A DNA stretch of 12,791 nt, taken from positions 1-12,791 of the forward strand of contig QHXL01000329.1 of NCBI GenBank assembly GCA_003222935.1, read 5' to 3'. The position numbers and the translations under genes are program-made. The DNA comes from Acidobacteriota bacterium. Its GTDB lineage: Bacteria > Acidobacteriota > Blastocatellia > Pyrinomonadales > Pyrinomonadaceae. Shown piece by piece: positions 1 to 7,822 of this stretch. The notes beneath the pieces are model-generated. The model searched no databases, was not told the DNA's origin, and was given only the letters and a program-made list of their open reading frames with translations. Within the stretch, counting starts at the first letter, position 1, and each line of letters begins with the position of its first letter.

Positions 1-1893
1 CGGATTCAAATGCCACTTGACTCGAATGCCGCCTGCGTTCGAGTTATCCATGACGCCTTCCCGCTGTGGATCTCATTGAATGATGACGACGCTTCTCGAA
101 CACTCTTCGAAAAAATGAACTGGCAACAAGACGTGTTAGCGTTGCCGTTGTTTGGTATACCTGAAGTCTCACCAAGAAGTGGACGCGATAGTGCCAGCAG
201 TCCCTTACTTGCAGATCACTATTGGACGTTTGAGCCTGGCTCACGTTTGGGAGTGCTGTATCTTGGTGCACGTCGAGACTCAATCGATTCAACCTCTTTC
301 AATCTGTTAAAGCGTTTCGCGGATCGTATTGGCGTCATCGCTTCGCTGGCGATTCAGCAGGAACGCCTCGTCAATTCAGTTACTAAGCTCCAGCGTGAAC
401 GGCAGTGGACCGAATCGATCATGAAGTCCGTCGCCGATCCAATTGTTTTGACAGACCTCGACAATCAGATCCTTCTCCAGAATCGACGCGCTGAAGAGTT
501 GTTTAGCGGTTCCGCAAACGCAGGTGAAGGAAAACGCAGGGCGTTGAAGATGAACGACCTGCTGTTCTCTGCATATCTTTCAAGTGCAACTGTTTCATCA
601 TCCGAAGCGTTGCAACGGGACATTACGCTGGTCGATCCTATCGAAGGTTCCGACATTCACTTCGAAGTTATTTCAACTCCAGCTGTAAATGCTCGTGGCG
701 AGCCACTCGGTCTTGTCTCCATATTTAGAGATATGACTGACTTGCGAGAGGCCAACGAAGAGCTGGCGCGAAACTTCGTGAAGCTTCAGCAGGCCGAAGC
801 TGAATCTCGCCGCGAACGCGATAGATTGGATCTTATCCTGGAGAACGTGGGTCACCCCGTGGCTGTCTGCGACGTGTCGGGTAACTACATCCTCTTAAAT
901 CGTCGCGCTGAACTTTTGTTTCGGGAGAATGAACGGTTTAGTCCTCGAGCCGCTGCCGCTGTTCGGACGAATGCCGTCAAACTTACCTCTTTCATTTCCG
1001 GACTCGCGTCATTTGCAGAAACCGGTCGCCAGGCCGAAATCGACTTGATCGATCCGGAAGGCGGTCGTTCGCTGCCAATGGAAATTACGGTGCGTGAAGT
1101 GTTGGATCCCGCGGGGCAGGTTACGGCAGTTGTGTCAGTGCTCCACGACTTGACCGAGATTCGGGAGTTAGAACGACGTCGAGTTGAGCAGCAGTTGTTC
1201 GAGTCAGAAAAACTGGCGGCGGTTGGTCGTTTAGCTGCCTCCATTGCGCATGAAGTGAATAATCCGCTCGAGGCAATCAAGAATGCGCTCTACCTGATGC
1301 AGTCAGATTCCGTCGAAGAAAAGAACGTCCGTTTCCTGGAGATTGCTCGCAAAGAGACGGAACGCGTATCGCACATTATTCGACAGATGCTTGGCTTCGC
1401 GCGGCAGCCCGGCGAAGTTGATTGGGTTGATGTCAATCAGTTGCTGGAAGAGACGCTGGTACTGTTGGAGAAGAAACTCAAACAGTCGCGCATTCGTTTG
1501 GTTCGTTCTTTTGAATCCAGTTTGCCGCTGATTCGCGCTCGGTCTGATCAACTCAGGCAGGTGTTCTTGAATCTAATTATCAACGCGCAGCAAGCAATTA
1601 TTAGCGAGGGCGAAATTAGAATAGCAACCTCGGTCTATGAACAAGCTCTGCAACCTTCGATCGTGGTTCAAATGAGCGATTCGGGGGTAGGAATAAGTGC
1701 TGACGATCAGGCACGAATTTTCGAACCATTCTTTTCCACCGGGAAAAAGGGTACAGGCCTTGGCTTATGGGTTACTCAAGATATCGTCCGCCAACACGGC
1801 GGTCGCATCGAAGTGCAAAGCGAAGTAGGTAAGGGAACGGTGTTCAGCATTATTCTTCAGGTCGATTCGCCGGTTCTCGAGGAGAAGAAATAA
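1..1893 (+). CDS. GAF-PAS-PAS sensor histidine kinase (5' partial)
   Basis: The reading frame is open to the left edge and the protein begins inside a GAF-like domain, so the true start lies upstream; the first ATG in the window is at base 10 and residues below are numbered from it. Residues 1-117 look like the C-terminal half of a GAF domain. Two PAS domains follow (about 133-245 and 272-385), separated by charged coiled-coil linkers. The HisKA helix holds the phospho-acceptor H414 in a SIAHEVNNPLEAIKNAL motif. The ATPase domain has the N box around N521-N525, the G1 box DSGVGI (557-562), FEPFFST (571-577) and the G2 box GTGLGL (581-586), so it should be catalytically complete. No membrane segment or receiver domain is visible, so a cytoplasmic sensor is likely. 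By family, it would autophosphorylate on His and pass phosphate to a receiver; the hybrid kinase 9 bases downstream is the obvious candidate partner. The signal is unknown. Confidence 0.93.
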   Translation, partial: RIQMPLDSNAACVRVIHDAFPLWISLNDDDASRTLFEKMNWQQDVLALPLFGIPEVSPRSGRDSASSPLLADHYWTFEPGSRLGVLYLGARRDSIDSTSFNLLKRFADRIGVIASLAIQQERLVNSVTKLQRERQWTESIMKSVADPIVLTDLDNQILLQNRRAEELFSGSANAGEGKRRALKMNDLLFSAYLSSATVSSSEALQRDITLVDPIEGSDIHFEVISTPAVNARGEPLGLVSIFRDMTDLREANEELARNFVKLQQAEAESRRERDRLDLILENVGHPVAVCDVSGNYILLNRRAELLFRENERFSPRAAAAVRTNAVKLTSFISGLASFAETGRQAEIDLIDPEGGRSLPMEITVREVLDPAGQVTAVVSVLHDLTEIRELERRRVEQQLFESEKLAAVGRLAASIAHEVNNPLEAIKNALYLMQSDSVEEKNVRFLEIARKETERVSHIIRQMLGFARQPGEVDWVDVNQLLEETLVLLEKKLKQSRIRLVRSFESSLPLIRARSDQLRQVFLNLIINAQQAIISEGEIRIATSVYEQALQPSIVVQMSDSGVGISADDQARIFEPFFSTGKKGTGLGLWVTQDIVRQHGGRIEVQSEVGKGTVFSIILQVDSPVLEEKK

Positions 1894-1902
1894 CTCGTTA
1901 GC

Positions 1903-3567
1903 ATGAATCATTCATCACAACATCCTGAGAACGGCGATCCTTCGCCTATTTCATCTTTTCCAAACGAGGCGCGACTCCTGGTCGTCGACGACGAGGAGAG
2001 TTTGCGAATCACTACCGCTGCGATTCTGGAAAGGGAAGGATACGTTGTCGATACCGCTTCTAGTGGCGATGAAGCGATAGCTCTGCTTGAGAAACTTGAC
2101 TATGATCTTGTCTTAACCGACTTGCATATGGAAGGCGGAGACGGCCTTTCCGTGTTGAATCAAATCAGGCGACAGGCTCCATTGACCATCTCGGTCGTGC
2201 TTACAGGGTTCGCGTCCGTTGAGTCGGCCATTGCTGCGCTTCAGGAAGGCGCTTACGATTACCTGGTCAAACCGTGCGACATCGACAGCATGCGACACAC
2301 GATTCGACGAGGAGTTGAACACCGGCGTTTGATGTTGGCTGAACAGAAAGCTCGTACTGATCTGCAGCAGTTGAATCGAGACCTCGAGCAGAGAATTGCC
2401 GAGCGCACAGTCCAACTTACGAAAGCGAATGAAGAACTAGCCGAAGCCAATCGTGCAAAGGATGTCTTTCTTGCGACTTTGTCACACGAGCTTCGAACTC
2501 CATTAACACCCGTTGTCGGTTGGATCAAACTGCTGAGAAGTGGCAGCCTGGATAGTAAGAGCGTGACGCAAGCATTAGACGCAATCGAGCGCAATGCCTG
2601 GTTGCAGTCGCGCTTGATTGACGATTTGCTGGATACGTCGCGGATCGCAACCGGTAAACTTCATTTCGAACCACGCGCTACAGACCTCAATCTTTCAGTC
2701 GGAGCAGCGCTTGATACTGTGCGAGCTTCAGCGGCCGCACGTAATATCGAGTTGATTGTTCACCTGCATCCGGATCCACTCGTAGTAAACGGTGAGCCAG
2801 TTCGTTTACAGCAGATTGCCTGGAACCTGATTTCGAACGCGATTAAGTTTACTGAACCGGGTGGGAGCGTAACCGTTACAACAACGGTCGAGGGCGGCTC
2901 GGCCTGTCTGACCGTCGAAGACACCGGAATTGGAATCTCCCCGGATTTTGTTGAGCACGTGTTCGATCGTTTTCGCCAGGCAGATGGATCAACATCCAGA
3001 CTTCATGGCGGTCTGGGTTTAGGTCTTGCAATTGCCCACGCCCTAACCAAGTTGCACGGTGGTGAAATCACGGCAAAGTCCGACGGCGTAGGCTGCGGCT
3101 CTCGTTTCAAACTCGCGGTCGCAGTGGCTCCCGATCCGATCCTGCCGGCAGCGCCGGAATCTGCCAAGCGTCACCAGTTAGCGGGTATGGACGTTCTGAT
3201 TGTTGAGGATTCGGAAGATACCCTCACACTGCTGAGCGCCATCTTCGGACGGGAAGGCGCGAATGTGATTACCGCGGGCTCAGCCGACGTGGCGTTAAGT
3301 TCGATCAATGCGAAGCGACCACATCTGATTATTTCTGATATTGGAATGCCCAATACCGACGGATATGTCTTTCTGGAACGCGTTAAGGCTATCCCGGGAA
3401 TGGACGAAGTACCCGCAATTGCTATTTCAGGGTATGCCAGCGAAGAGGATCGAATCCGTGCCCTTGGCGTCGGTTATCTCGCGTTAGTACCCAAGCCCAT
3501 CAACGTAGACGACCTTTTTGTTCTCATTCACCAACTAAAAACCCCCGCCGTTACTGCCGGAAAATAG
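1903..3567 (+). CDS. Hybrid histidine kinase, receiver-HisKA-HATPase-receiver
   Basis: The 554-residue protein has four modules. Receiver 1 (about 24-140) has acidic residues D29-D30, phospho-acceptor D73 and K123. A coiled coil (about 145-186) leads to the HisKA helix with H195 in SHELRTPLTP. The HATPase domain (about 295-407) has an N box near N308-N312, DTGIGI (340-345) and GLGLGLA (370-376). Receiver 2 (about 429-545) has D435-D436, phospho-acceptor D479 and K531. All key catalytic residues are present and no membrane segment is visible. Receiver 1 at the N-terminus suggests that another kinase's phosphate controls this one, and the C-terminal receiver could relay onward to an unlinked Hpt protein or output regulator. 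The ATG follows the upstream kinase stop by 9 bases; a GGAG-rich stretch near 1880 lies inside that gene, so the two are probably co-transcribed and translationally linked. No DNA-binding output domain is present. Confidence 0.95.
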   Translation: MNHSSQHPENGDPSPISSFPNEARLLVVDDEESLRITTAAILEREGYVVDTASSGDEAIALLEKLDYDLVLTDLHMEGGDGLSVLNQIRRQAPLTISVVLTGFASVESAIAALQEGAYDYLVKPCDIDSMRHTIRRGVEHRRLMLAEQKARTDLQQLNRDLEQRIAERTVQLTKANEELAEANRAKDVFLATLSHELRTPLTPVVGWIKLLRSGSLDSKSVTQALDAIERNAWLQSRLIDDLLDTSRIATGKLHFEPRATDLNLSVGAALDTVRASAAARNIELIVHLHPDPLVVNGEPVRLQQIAWNLISNAIKFTEPGGSVTVTTTVEGGSACLTVEDTGIGISPDFVEHVFDRFRQADGSTSRLHGGLGLGLAIAHALTKLHGGEITAKSDGVGCGSRFKLAVAVAPDPILPAAPESAKRHQLAGMDVLIVEDSEDTLTLLSAIFGREGANVITAGSADVALSSINAKRPHLIISDIGMPNTDGYVFLERVKAIPGMDEVPAIAISGYASEEDRIRALGVGYLALVPKPINVDDLFVLIHQLKTPAVTAGK

Positions 3568-3600
3568 TTTTGAGCACACCGATTTGCGGCATCTAAGCAT

Positions 3601-3636
3601 TTGACAAAAAATGAATTGTAACTATAATTGTTACAA
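3601..3636 (+). promoter_or_regulatory. Sigma-70 promoter with palindromic operator over the -10 box
   Basis: TTGACA (3601-3606) and TATAAT (3623-3628) are both exact consensus hexamers, 16 bases apart. The -10 box lies inside a palindrome TTGTAAC (3616-3622), seven bases, GTTACAA (3630-3636). A dimeric repressor bound there would block RNA polymerase. The gene that follows encodes a dimeric winged-helix Rrf2 regulator, so autoregulation is the simplest inference. Transcription would start near 3635, leaving about 36 bases before the ATG. The hexamers and palindrome are seen directly; the identity of the binding protein is inferred. Confidence 0.8.
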
Positions 3637-3670
3637 AAAGGAGCCAGACTTCCCGACGTCCGCTTGAATT

Positions 3671-4219
3671 ATGTCGACTAACAGCCGGTTTGCAGTAGCC
3701 GTTCACGTAATGACGCTCATGGCTTGGTCAGGCGAAGAGCCACTCAAATCCGACCAGGTTGCTGATAGCGTAAATACGAATCCTGTAGTTATTAGACGAA
3801 TGCTCTGTGAATTAGCTGAAGCCGGATTGGTTGTATCCCAGACAGGGTCGCTTGGTGGGTCGCGGCTTGCCGTGGATCCTGCGAAGACAACTTTGCTGGA
3901 TATTTATCAAGCTATGGAATGCCGAGGAGCCTTTTCTTTGCATCGGCAACCCCCGAGCCCAGATTGTCCGGTCGGTGTAAACATCGAAACGGTCTTGGGC
4001 AACGTCTTAACAGAAGTAGATTCGGCCGTGGAAGGTGTTCTGGCGAAGATAACAATTAGCGACGTAGTTCAGCGCTTGAAACCGTGTGGGGCAGCGTCGA
4101 CGAATAAGAGTATTGGCAAAACTGAAAATCGTAAACATTACAATCGAGAGCGAATTACTTTGCCTCAGTTGCGCGCGGGGGCGAAGAGTCGGAGAGTGAA
4201 AGCTTTCCGTACAGCATAA
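3671..4219 (+). CDS. Rrf2-family winged-helix transcriptional regulator
   Basis: The N-terminal 80 residues match the Rrf2 pattern: a first helix with [14 protein letters not shown], a helix-turn-helix (about 25-52) containing [18 protein letters not shown], and a wing at GSLGGSRLA (59-67), where many relatives have a GxGGGYRLA form. A dimerisation helix follows at about 100-126. Cysteines are at 46, 84, 99 and 139. They do not make the closely spaced triplet of IscR or NsrR, so a classic iron-sulfur cluster is not supported, though C84 and C99 could be redox-active. The protein looks closer to the YwnA-like, cluster-free group. The ATG is the first possible start, because an in-frame TGA lies at 3665-3667; the only GGAG (3640-3643) is 27 bases upstream, so initiation may be weak. 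The last 40 residues form a basic, glycine- and arginine-containing tail beyond the usual family length. It starts an apparent rpoD-trxA operon. Confidence 0.88.
   Translation: MSTNSRFAVAVHVMTLMAWSGEEPLKSDQVADSVNTNPVVIRRMLCELAEAGLVVSQTGSLGGSRLAVDPAKTTLLDIYQAMECRGAFSLHRQPPSPDCPVGVNIETVLGNVLTEVDSAVEGVLAKITISDVVQRLKPCGAASTNKSIGKTENRKHYNRERITLPQLRAGAKSRRVKAFRTA
4113..4141 (+). promoter_or_regulatory. Possible weak internal promoter for rpoD
   Basis: TTGGCA (4113-4118) matches five of six -35 bases. Seventeen bases later CATTAC (4136-4141) matches three of six -10 bases. It lies inside the 3' end of the Rrf2 gene, where a second promoter would give rpoD basal expression independent of the upstream operator. 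The -10 match is poor, so this is only a candidate. Confidence 0.25.
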
Positions 4220-4244
4220 CTATCGCGGAGAAAGGAATACCCAT

Positions 4245-5945
4245 TTGGCAAGGCTTGAAAAGGATGACAGCGGTATCGACCTGATGAACAAGGGGGAGTT
4301 CGTCAACCTGAGTGAAGAGCTCACGGATGATGCTGTGTCCATCGAGGATATCGATGAGGTTTTACAAACATTAGAACGAGCCACCAGCGTTGAGACGGAA
4401 ACCGAAGAACCTTTGATCGAGGAGAACTCTTCGTCCGTCGAATCCGAAGAAGGAATGAGTGAAGAAGTCGAACTCGACCTTTCAGCGGGTGAAATGGACA
4501 AGACGTCAGACCCTATTCGCGTTTATATGCGCGAAATGGGTGTCGTGCCGCTCTTAACTCGTGAACAGGAAGTCTCGATCGCAAAGCGCATTGAGCGGGG
4601 CCAAAAGCGGGCTGAGAAGGCAATTGCTCGTTCGCCCATAGCGGTTGTTGCACTCTTCCGCATAGGTGACGAATTAGCTGAAGGTAAACTCAATATTCGT
4701 GACGTGGTAGCGTTCTCGGACCAGATGGAAACCGAGGAACACGAAGATCGAAGCGAAGAATACCTCCAGTGGACTATCGAAGGACTTCAGAATATACAGG
4801 GCCTCTACAAAAGGGCACTGAAAGAGTTTGAGAAGTATGCCGGCGAGTTGAAAGTTAGCCGTGGCAAACGTTCGAAGAAGCTTTTGCGCTATCGACGAAA
4901 ACTCGGTCGCACCAGGTTGGAGATAGCCCAGGAAATTCGCGGTTTGCACCTTAAAGAAGCCGCGCGCCAGCGTTTGATTGCGTCAATTGCGGCGGTTCAC
5001 AAAGAGACGCGAACCCTTGAACGAGAAATCGAAGGCAACACCGAAAAACTTCATCGTAAAGGTCTAAAAGCTGATAAGCAGAAAGAGTTCCGACGTCTCA
5101 TTGCGACAGCCAAAAAACGGGTGAAGGAAATCGAAGCCGAGCATAATCTTACGGCTCTCGATATCAAACGGTCGCATCAGATGATTGTGATTAGCGAAGC
5201 CCAGACTGCACAGGCTAAGCATGAATTGACCGAAGCAAACCTTCGCCTCGTTGTCTCGATTGCGAAGAAGTATCAGAACCGTGGTTTGCAGTTTCTGGAT
5301 TTGATCCAGGAGGGCAATCTGGGACTGATGAAGGGCGTTGATAAGTTTGACTGGCGACGTGGCTACAAGTTTTCCACCTATGCAACGTGGTGGATCCGTC
5401 AGGCTATTACTCGAGCCATCGCTGACCAGGCACGTACGATTCGTATTCCGGTTCACATGATCGAAGTAATCAACAAATTGAAGAATACTTCGCGTGAACT
5501 TGTTCGTGAATTGGGTCGCGAACCAACGACCGAAGAGATCGCCAAGAAGATGGATACGTCCGTCGACAAGGTACGTAAGGCTCGCAAGTTGATGCAGGAT
5601 CCGATTTCACTCGAAACACCAATCGGTGAGAACGGCGACTCTCAATTGGGCGACTTGATTGAAGATAAGTCGAGTGAAAGTCCGGCCGCGCGAGTGATTA
5701 CTTCGAACCTGCGTGAGATTGCCGGCGATGTTTTGCAGACATTAAGTCCGCGCGAAGAGCGAGTTATTCGACTGCGCTTCGGTCTGGACAATGGTGGACA
5801 CGAACGAACTCTTGAAGAAGTGGGACAGAACTTTAACGTTACTCGGGAACGCATTCGCCAGATTGAGGCGAAGGCCCTGAGAAAACTGCGACATCCTTCC
5901 CGGGCTCGTTTATTAAAGAACTTCCTCGAGGGCGAGGGTCAGTAA
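4245..5945 (+). CDS. rpoD: RNA polymerase primary sigma factor RpoD (sigma-70/SigA)
   Basis: This is the housekeeping sigma factor that directs RNA polymerase to -35/-10 promoters. Region 1.2 is at about 88-119 ([11 protein letters not shown]). A highly charged non-conserved region runs from about 120 to 320. Region 2 starts at [17 protein letters not shown] (331-347) and includes the core-binding [20 protein letters not shown] and the -10-melting [20 protein letters not shown] (374-393). Region 3 spans about 405-480. Region 4 (about 495-560) ends in the -35-binding helix [20 protein letters not shown]. The acidic first 85 residues fit region 1.1 only loosely. The start chosen is TTG at 4245, because GGAGAAAGGAA (4227-4237) is well placed before it; the next ATG (4284, residue 14) has no ribosome site. 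It follows the Rrf2 gene by 25 bases and precedes trxA by 35. No dnaG is upstream, although dnaG-rpoD linkage is common in bacteria. Confidence 0.97.
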   Translation: MARLEKDDSGIDLMNKGEFVNLSEELTDDAVSIEDIDEVLQTLERATSVETETEEPLIEENSSSVESEEGMSEEVELDLSAGEMDKTSDPIRVYMREMGVVPLLTREQEVSIAKRIERGQKRAEKAIARSPIAVVALFRIGDELAEGKLNIRDVVAFSDQMETEEHEDRSEEYLQWTIEGLQNIQGLYKRALKEFEKYAGELKVSRGKRSKKLLRYRRKLGRTRLEIAQEIRGLHLKEAARQRLIASIAAVHKETRTLEREIEGNTEKLHRKGLKADKQKEFRRLIATAKKRVKEIEAEHNLTALDIKRSHQMIVISEAQTAQAKHELTEANLRLVVSIAKKYQNRGLQFLDLIQEGNLGLMKGVDKFDWRRGYKFSTYATWWIRQAITRAIADQARTIRIPVHMIEVINKLKNTSRELVRELGREPTTEEIAKKMDTSVDKVRKARKLMQDPISLETPIGENGDSQLGDLIEDKSSESPAARVITSNLREIAGDVLQTLSPREERVIRLRFGLDNGGHERTLEEVGQNFNVTRERIRQIEAKALRKLRHPSRARLLKNFLEGEGQ

Positions 5946-5980
5946 TTTTTGGTAGTTAACAGCTAATTAGGAGCGACAAA

Positions 5981-6319
5981 ATGAGTGAATTTGTTAAGGA
6001 TGTGAGCGATAGCTCATTTGAGAAAGATGTATTGGGAGCTGACAAGCCTGTGTTAGTAGATTTTTGGGCTGAATGGTGTGCGCCTTGTAGGATGCTCGCG
6101 CCAACCGTTGCTGCCGTTGCTGAACAATATGGCGAGACTGCGAATGTCGTGAAACTCAACGTGGACGACAATCCCTCAACCGCTCAACGATACGGAATCA
6201 AAGGCATTCCAACGTTGATTCTTTTCCGCGAGGGAAAGGAAGTCGAGCGAGTTGTGGGCGCCACGAGCAAAGAGTCAATCAGCCGCATGGTTGAAAAGTA
6301 TGTCGGTGTAAAAGCGTAA
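5981..6319 (+). CDS. trxA: Thioredoxin (Trx1-type)
   Basis: This is a cytoplasmic dithiol-disulfide oxidoreductase of 112 residues, the usual size for a single thioredoxin domain. The redox motif is WCAPC (W32, C33, C36) in DFWAEWCAPCR, with alanine in place of the common glycine. The cis-proline is P77 in GIPT, and the buried acid is D27 in VLVDFWA. No signal peptide is visible. AGGAG (5968-5972) sits 8 bases before the ATG. It lies 35 bases after rpoD with no terminator between them, so it is probably co-transcribed with rpoD and the Rrf2 gene; a terminator follows at 6341-6370. Reduced thioredoxin would receive electrons from thioredoxin reductase, which is not in the window. Confidence 0.97.
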   Translation: MSEFVKDVSDSSFEKDVLGADKPVLVDFWAEWCAPCRMLAPTVAAVAEQYGETANVVKLNVDDNPSTAQRYGIKGIPTLILFREGKEVERVVGATSKESISRMVEKYVGVKA

Positions 6320-6340
6320 GCTAGCTCACAATTGAGGAAT

Positions 6341-6370
6341 AAAGGTCAGGCATCAATTGCCTGGCCTTTT
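6341..6370 (+). terminator. Rho-independent terminator after trxA
   Basis: AAAGGTCAGGC (6341-6351) pairs with GCCTGGCCTTTT (6359-6370) around a 7-base loop. This gives an 11-base-pair stem with one G-U pair, ending in a T run. It begins 21 bases after the trxA stop and closes the proposed rrf2-rpoD-trxA unit. The A run before the stem could also let it work weakly in the other direction. Confidence 0.88.
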
Positions 6371-6385
6371 CATTGTCCGACAAAG

Positions 6386-6480
6386 AATGTCCGATATGCT
6401 TTAGCTTGTCGTGAGATCGAGTAGAAATCTCCTGGTGGCTTCTGGCGAGAGTCACGACAAGCTAAAGCATATCGGACATT
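6386..6480. repeat. Long perfect inverted repeat (hairpin element A)
   Basis: The 29-base arm at 6386-6414 is repeated as an exact reverse complement at 6452-6480, around a 37-base spacer (6415-6451). Each arm has a small central palindrome, GCTTTAGC or its complement GCTAAAGC. It lies between the trxA terminator and ubiX, with no T run after it, so it is not a second intrinsic terminator. The plan fits a REP doublet or a small non-autonomous mobile element. In a ubiX transcript it could form a very stable 5' hairpin ending 41 bases before the start codon. The function is unknown. Confidence 0.85.
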
Positions 6481-6521
6481 TGCGCTTTACATCTTGAGTG
6501 GAGAAAATAAAGGCGACTCAT

Positions 6522-7133
6522 ATGGAACAGCCAAAACCGACCCGTCTGATTGTGGGAATCACCGGCGCCACTGGAACAATCTTTGGCGTCCGACTGCTGC
6601 AAATGTTGCACGGTTCAGGCGTTGAAACGCACCTGGTCATGAGCAAGTGGGCCAGCAGAACCCTGGTCCATGAAACAACCCACTCGATTAAGGAAGTTCA
6701 ATCGCTGGCGACTCAAACGTACGGCGTGGCTGATCAAGGCGCCGCAATTTCAAGCGGTTCTTTTGTGACGCTGGGCATGGTGATCGCACCGTGCAGCATG
6801 AGAACCCTCGCTGCGATCGCTCACGGTTTAGGCGACAACCTCATCCATCGGGCTGCTGATGTAATTCTCAAGGAGCGACGAAAATTAGTCCTCGTAGTTC
6901 GTGAGTCGCCATTCAACGAGATTCATCTGGAAAACATGTTGAAGCTCGCTCGAATGGGAGTGGTCATTCTTCCCCCGATGCCGGCGTTCTATAACAACCC
7001 GCAGAATCTCGACGATATGATCAATCACATCACCATGCGGGTCATCGACCAATTTGATATCCATCTCGATGTAATGAATCGGTGGGATGGTGTCCTGCTG
7101 GATCAAAAACGTCACCGAAACGAAAGTGAATAG
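6522..7133 (+). CDS. ubiX: UbiX/Pad1-type flavin prenyltransferase (BsdB/VdcB-like)
   Basis: UbiX-family proteins join a dimethylallyl group to reduced FMN to make prenylated FMN, the cofactor of UbiD-type (de)carboxylases. The 203-residue protein has the N-terminal flavin-binding motif GITGATGTIFGVRLL, then HLVMSKWA, AAISSGSF, the core APCSMRTLAAIAHGLGDNLI, RAADVILKERRKLVLVVRE, and the C-terminal IHLENMLKLARMGVVILPP followed by PAFYNNP. HLVMSKWA, SSGSF and the DQFDIH ending resemble the B subunits of hydroxyarylic acid decarboxylases (BsdB/VdcB) more than a ubiquinone-pathway UbiX, but this is judgement without an alignment. The ATG at 6522 is preferred because AAAGG (6509-6513) precedes it by 8 bases; an in-frame GTG at 6498 has no ribosome site and would add 8 residues. 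No ubiD partner is in the window. It is followed 9 bases later by the hydrolase gene, probably in one operon. Confidence 0.9.
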   Translation: MEQPKPTRLIVGITGATGTIFGVRLLQMLHGSGVETHLVMSKWASRTLVHETTHSIKEVQSLATQTYGVADQGAAISSGSFVTLGMVIAPCSMRTLAAIAHGLGDNLIHRAADVILKERRKLVLVVRESPFNEIHLENMLKLARMGVVILPPMPAFYNNPQNLDDMINHITMRVIDQFDIHLDVMNRWDGVLLDQKRHRNESE

Positions 7134-7142
7134 GGGAACAGA

Positions 7143-7820
7143 ATGGGCGAGAACGTTGAATTCGATAGCAATGGCGGACGCACTGACGGATATCTCGCAG
7201 TTCCCGCGTCAGGTAGTGGACCAGGCGTTGTAGTGATCCAGGAGTGGTGGGGATTAGTCGATCACATCAAGGACGTCTGCGACAGATTTGCTGCGGAAGG
7301 ATTTGTTGCGCTTGCTCCTGACCTCTACCACGGAAAAATTACGAAGTCTCCCGATGAAGCGGGCAAGCTCATGATGGCGCTTCGTGTCGATGAAGCCGAG
7401 AAGGATCTGGCCGGCGCAGTTTCATATTTGCTCGCGCACGACGTTACGACCGGGAATAAGGTCGGTACTGTTGGTTTTTGTATGGGTGGCGCCTTGTCGC
7501 TGTTTGCGGCAACAAAAAACTCCAGCGTTGGAGCGTGTGTAGTGTTTTATGGAGTTCATCCAAACGTGAAACCGGATTTACCCAATCTCGAATGTCCGGT
7601 TCTAGGTATTTATGCGGAACGAGATACATTCGCGTCACCGGCGTCAGTACACGAATTGGAAGGCAAACTCCGCAACCTCGGAAAGTCGATCGAGACTCAC
7701 ATCTATCCGGGAACAGATCACGCATTCTTTAACGACACGCGGCCCGAAGTCTATAACGCTGTTGCTTCAGCAGACGCATGGGAGAAGACAATCACTTTTC
7801 TTACAAAGAACCTGCGCTAA
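7143..7820 (+). CDS. Dienelactone hydrolase family alpha/beta hydrolase
   Basis: The 225-residue protein matches the size and motifs of carboxymethylenebutenolidase. The nucleophile is C113 in GFCMGG (111-116). The acid is D161 in YAERD and the base is H193 in GTDHAFFND. The conserved glutamate that pairs with the nucleophile cysteine is E34 in QEWWGL. By family, it would hydrolyse dienelactone to maleylacetate in chloroaromatic or protocatechuate-type degradation, but many homologues act on other esters or have no known substrate. No signal peptide is visible, so it is probably cytoplasmic. AGGGGA overlapping the ubiX stop supplies the ribosome site, and the 9-base gap argues for one operon. 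The pairing with a BsdB-like UbiX hints at aromatic acid metabolism, which remains inference. Confidence 0.93.
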   Translation: MGENVEFDSNGGRTDGYLAVPASGSGPGVVVIQEWWGLVDHIKDVCDRFAAEGFVALAPDLYHGKITKSPDEAGKLMMALRVDEAEKDLAGAVSYLLAHDVTTGNKVGTVGFCMGGALSLFAATKNSSVGACVVFYGVHPNVKPDLPNLECPVLGIYAERDTFASPASVHELEGKLRNLGKSIETHIYPGTDHAFFNDTRPEVYNAVASADAWEKTITFLTKNLR

Positions 7821-7822
7821 AG

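Noticed and set aside
885..1280. Long minus-strand open frames across the kinase, sigma factor and BNR genes
   Set aside because: All lie antisense to clearly conserved genes, are rich in Ser/Arg/Cys as expected of shadow frames, and have no recognisable domain or ribosome site.
3671..4219. IscR or NsrR identity with an iron-sulfur cluster
   Set aside because: The cysteines (46, 84, 99, 139) do not match the close three-cysteine spacing of those proteins.
6386..6480. Insertion sequence
   Set aside because: There is no room for a transposase between the arms; at most it is a non-autonomous element.
6480..6508. Promoter just before ubiX (TTGCGC at 6480 with an A-rich -10 near 6503)
   Set aside because: The matches are poor and the site would overlap the ribosome-binding region.
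6498..6521. Upstream GTG start for ubiX
   Set aside because: No ribosome site precedes it, whereas the ATG at 6522 has AAAGG at good spacing and gives a normal family length.
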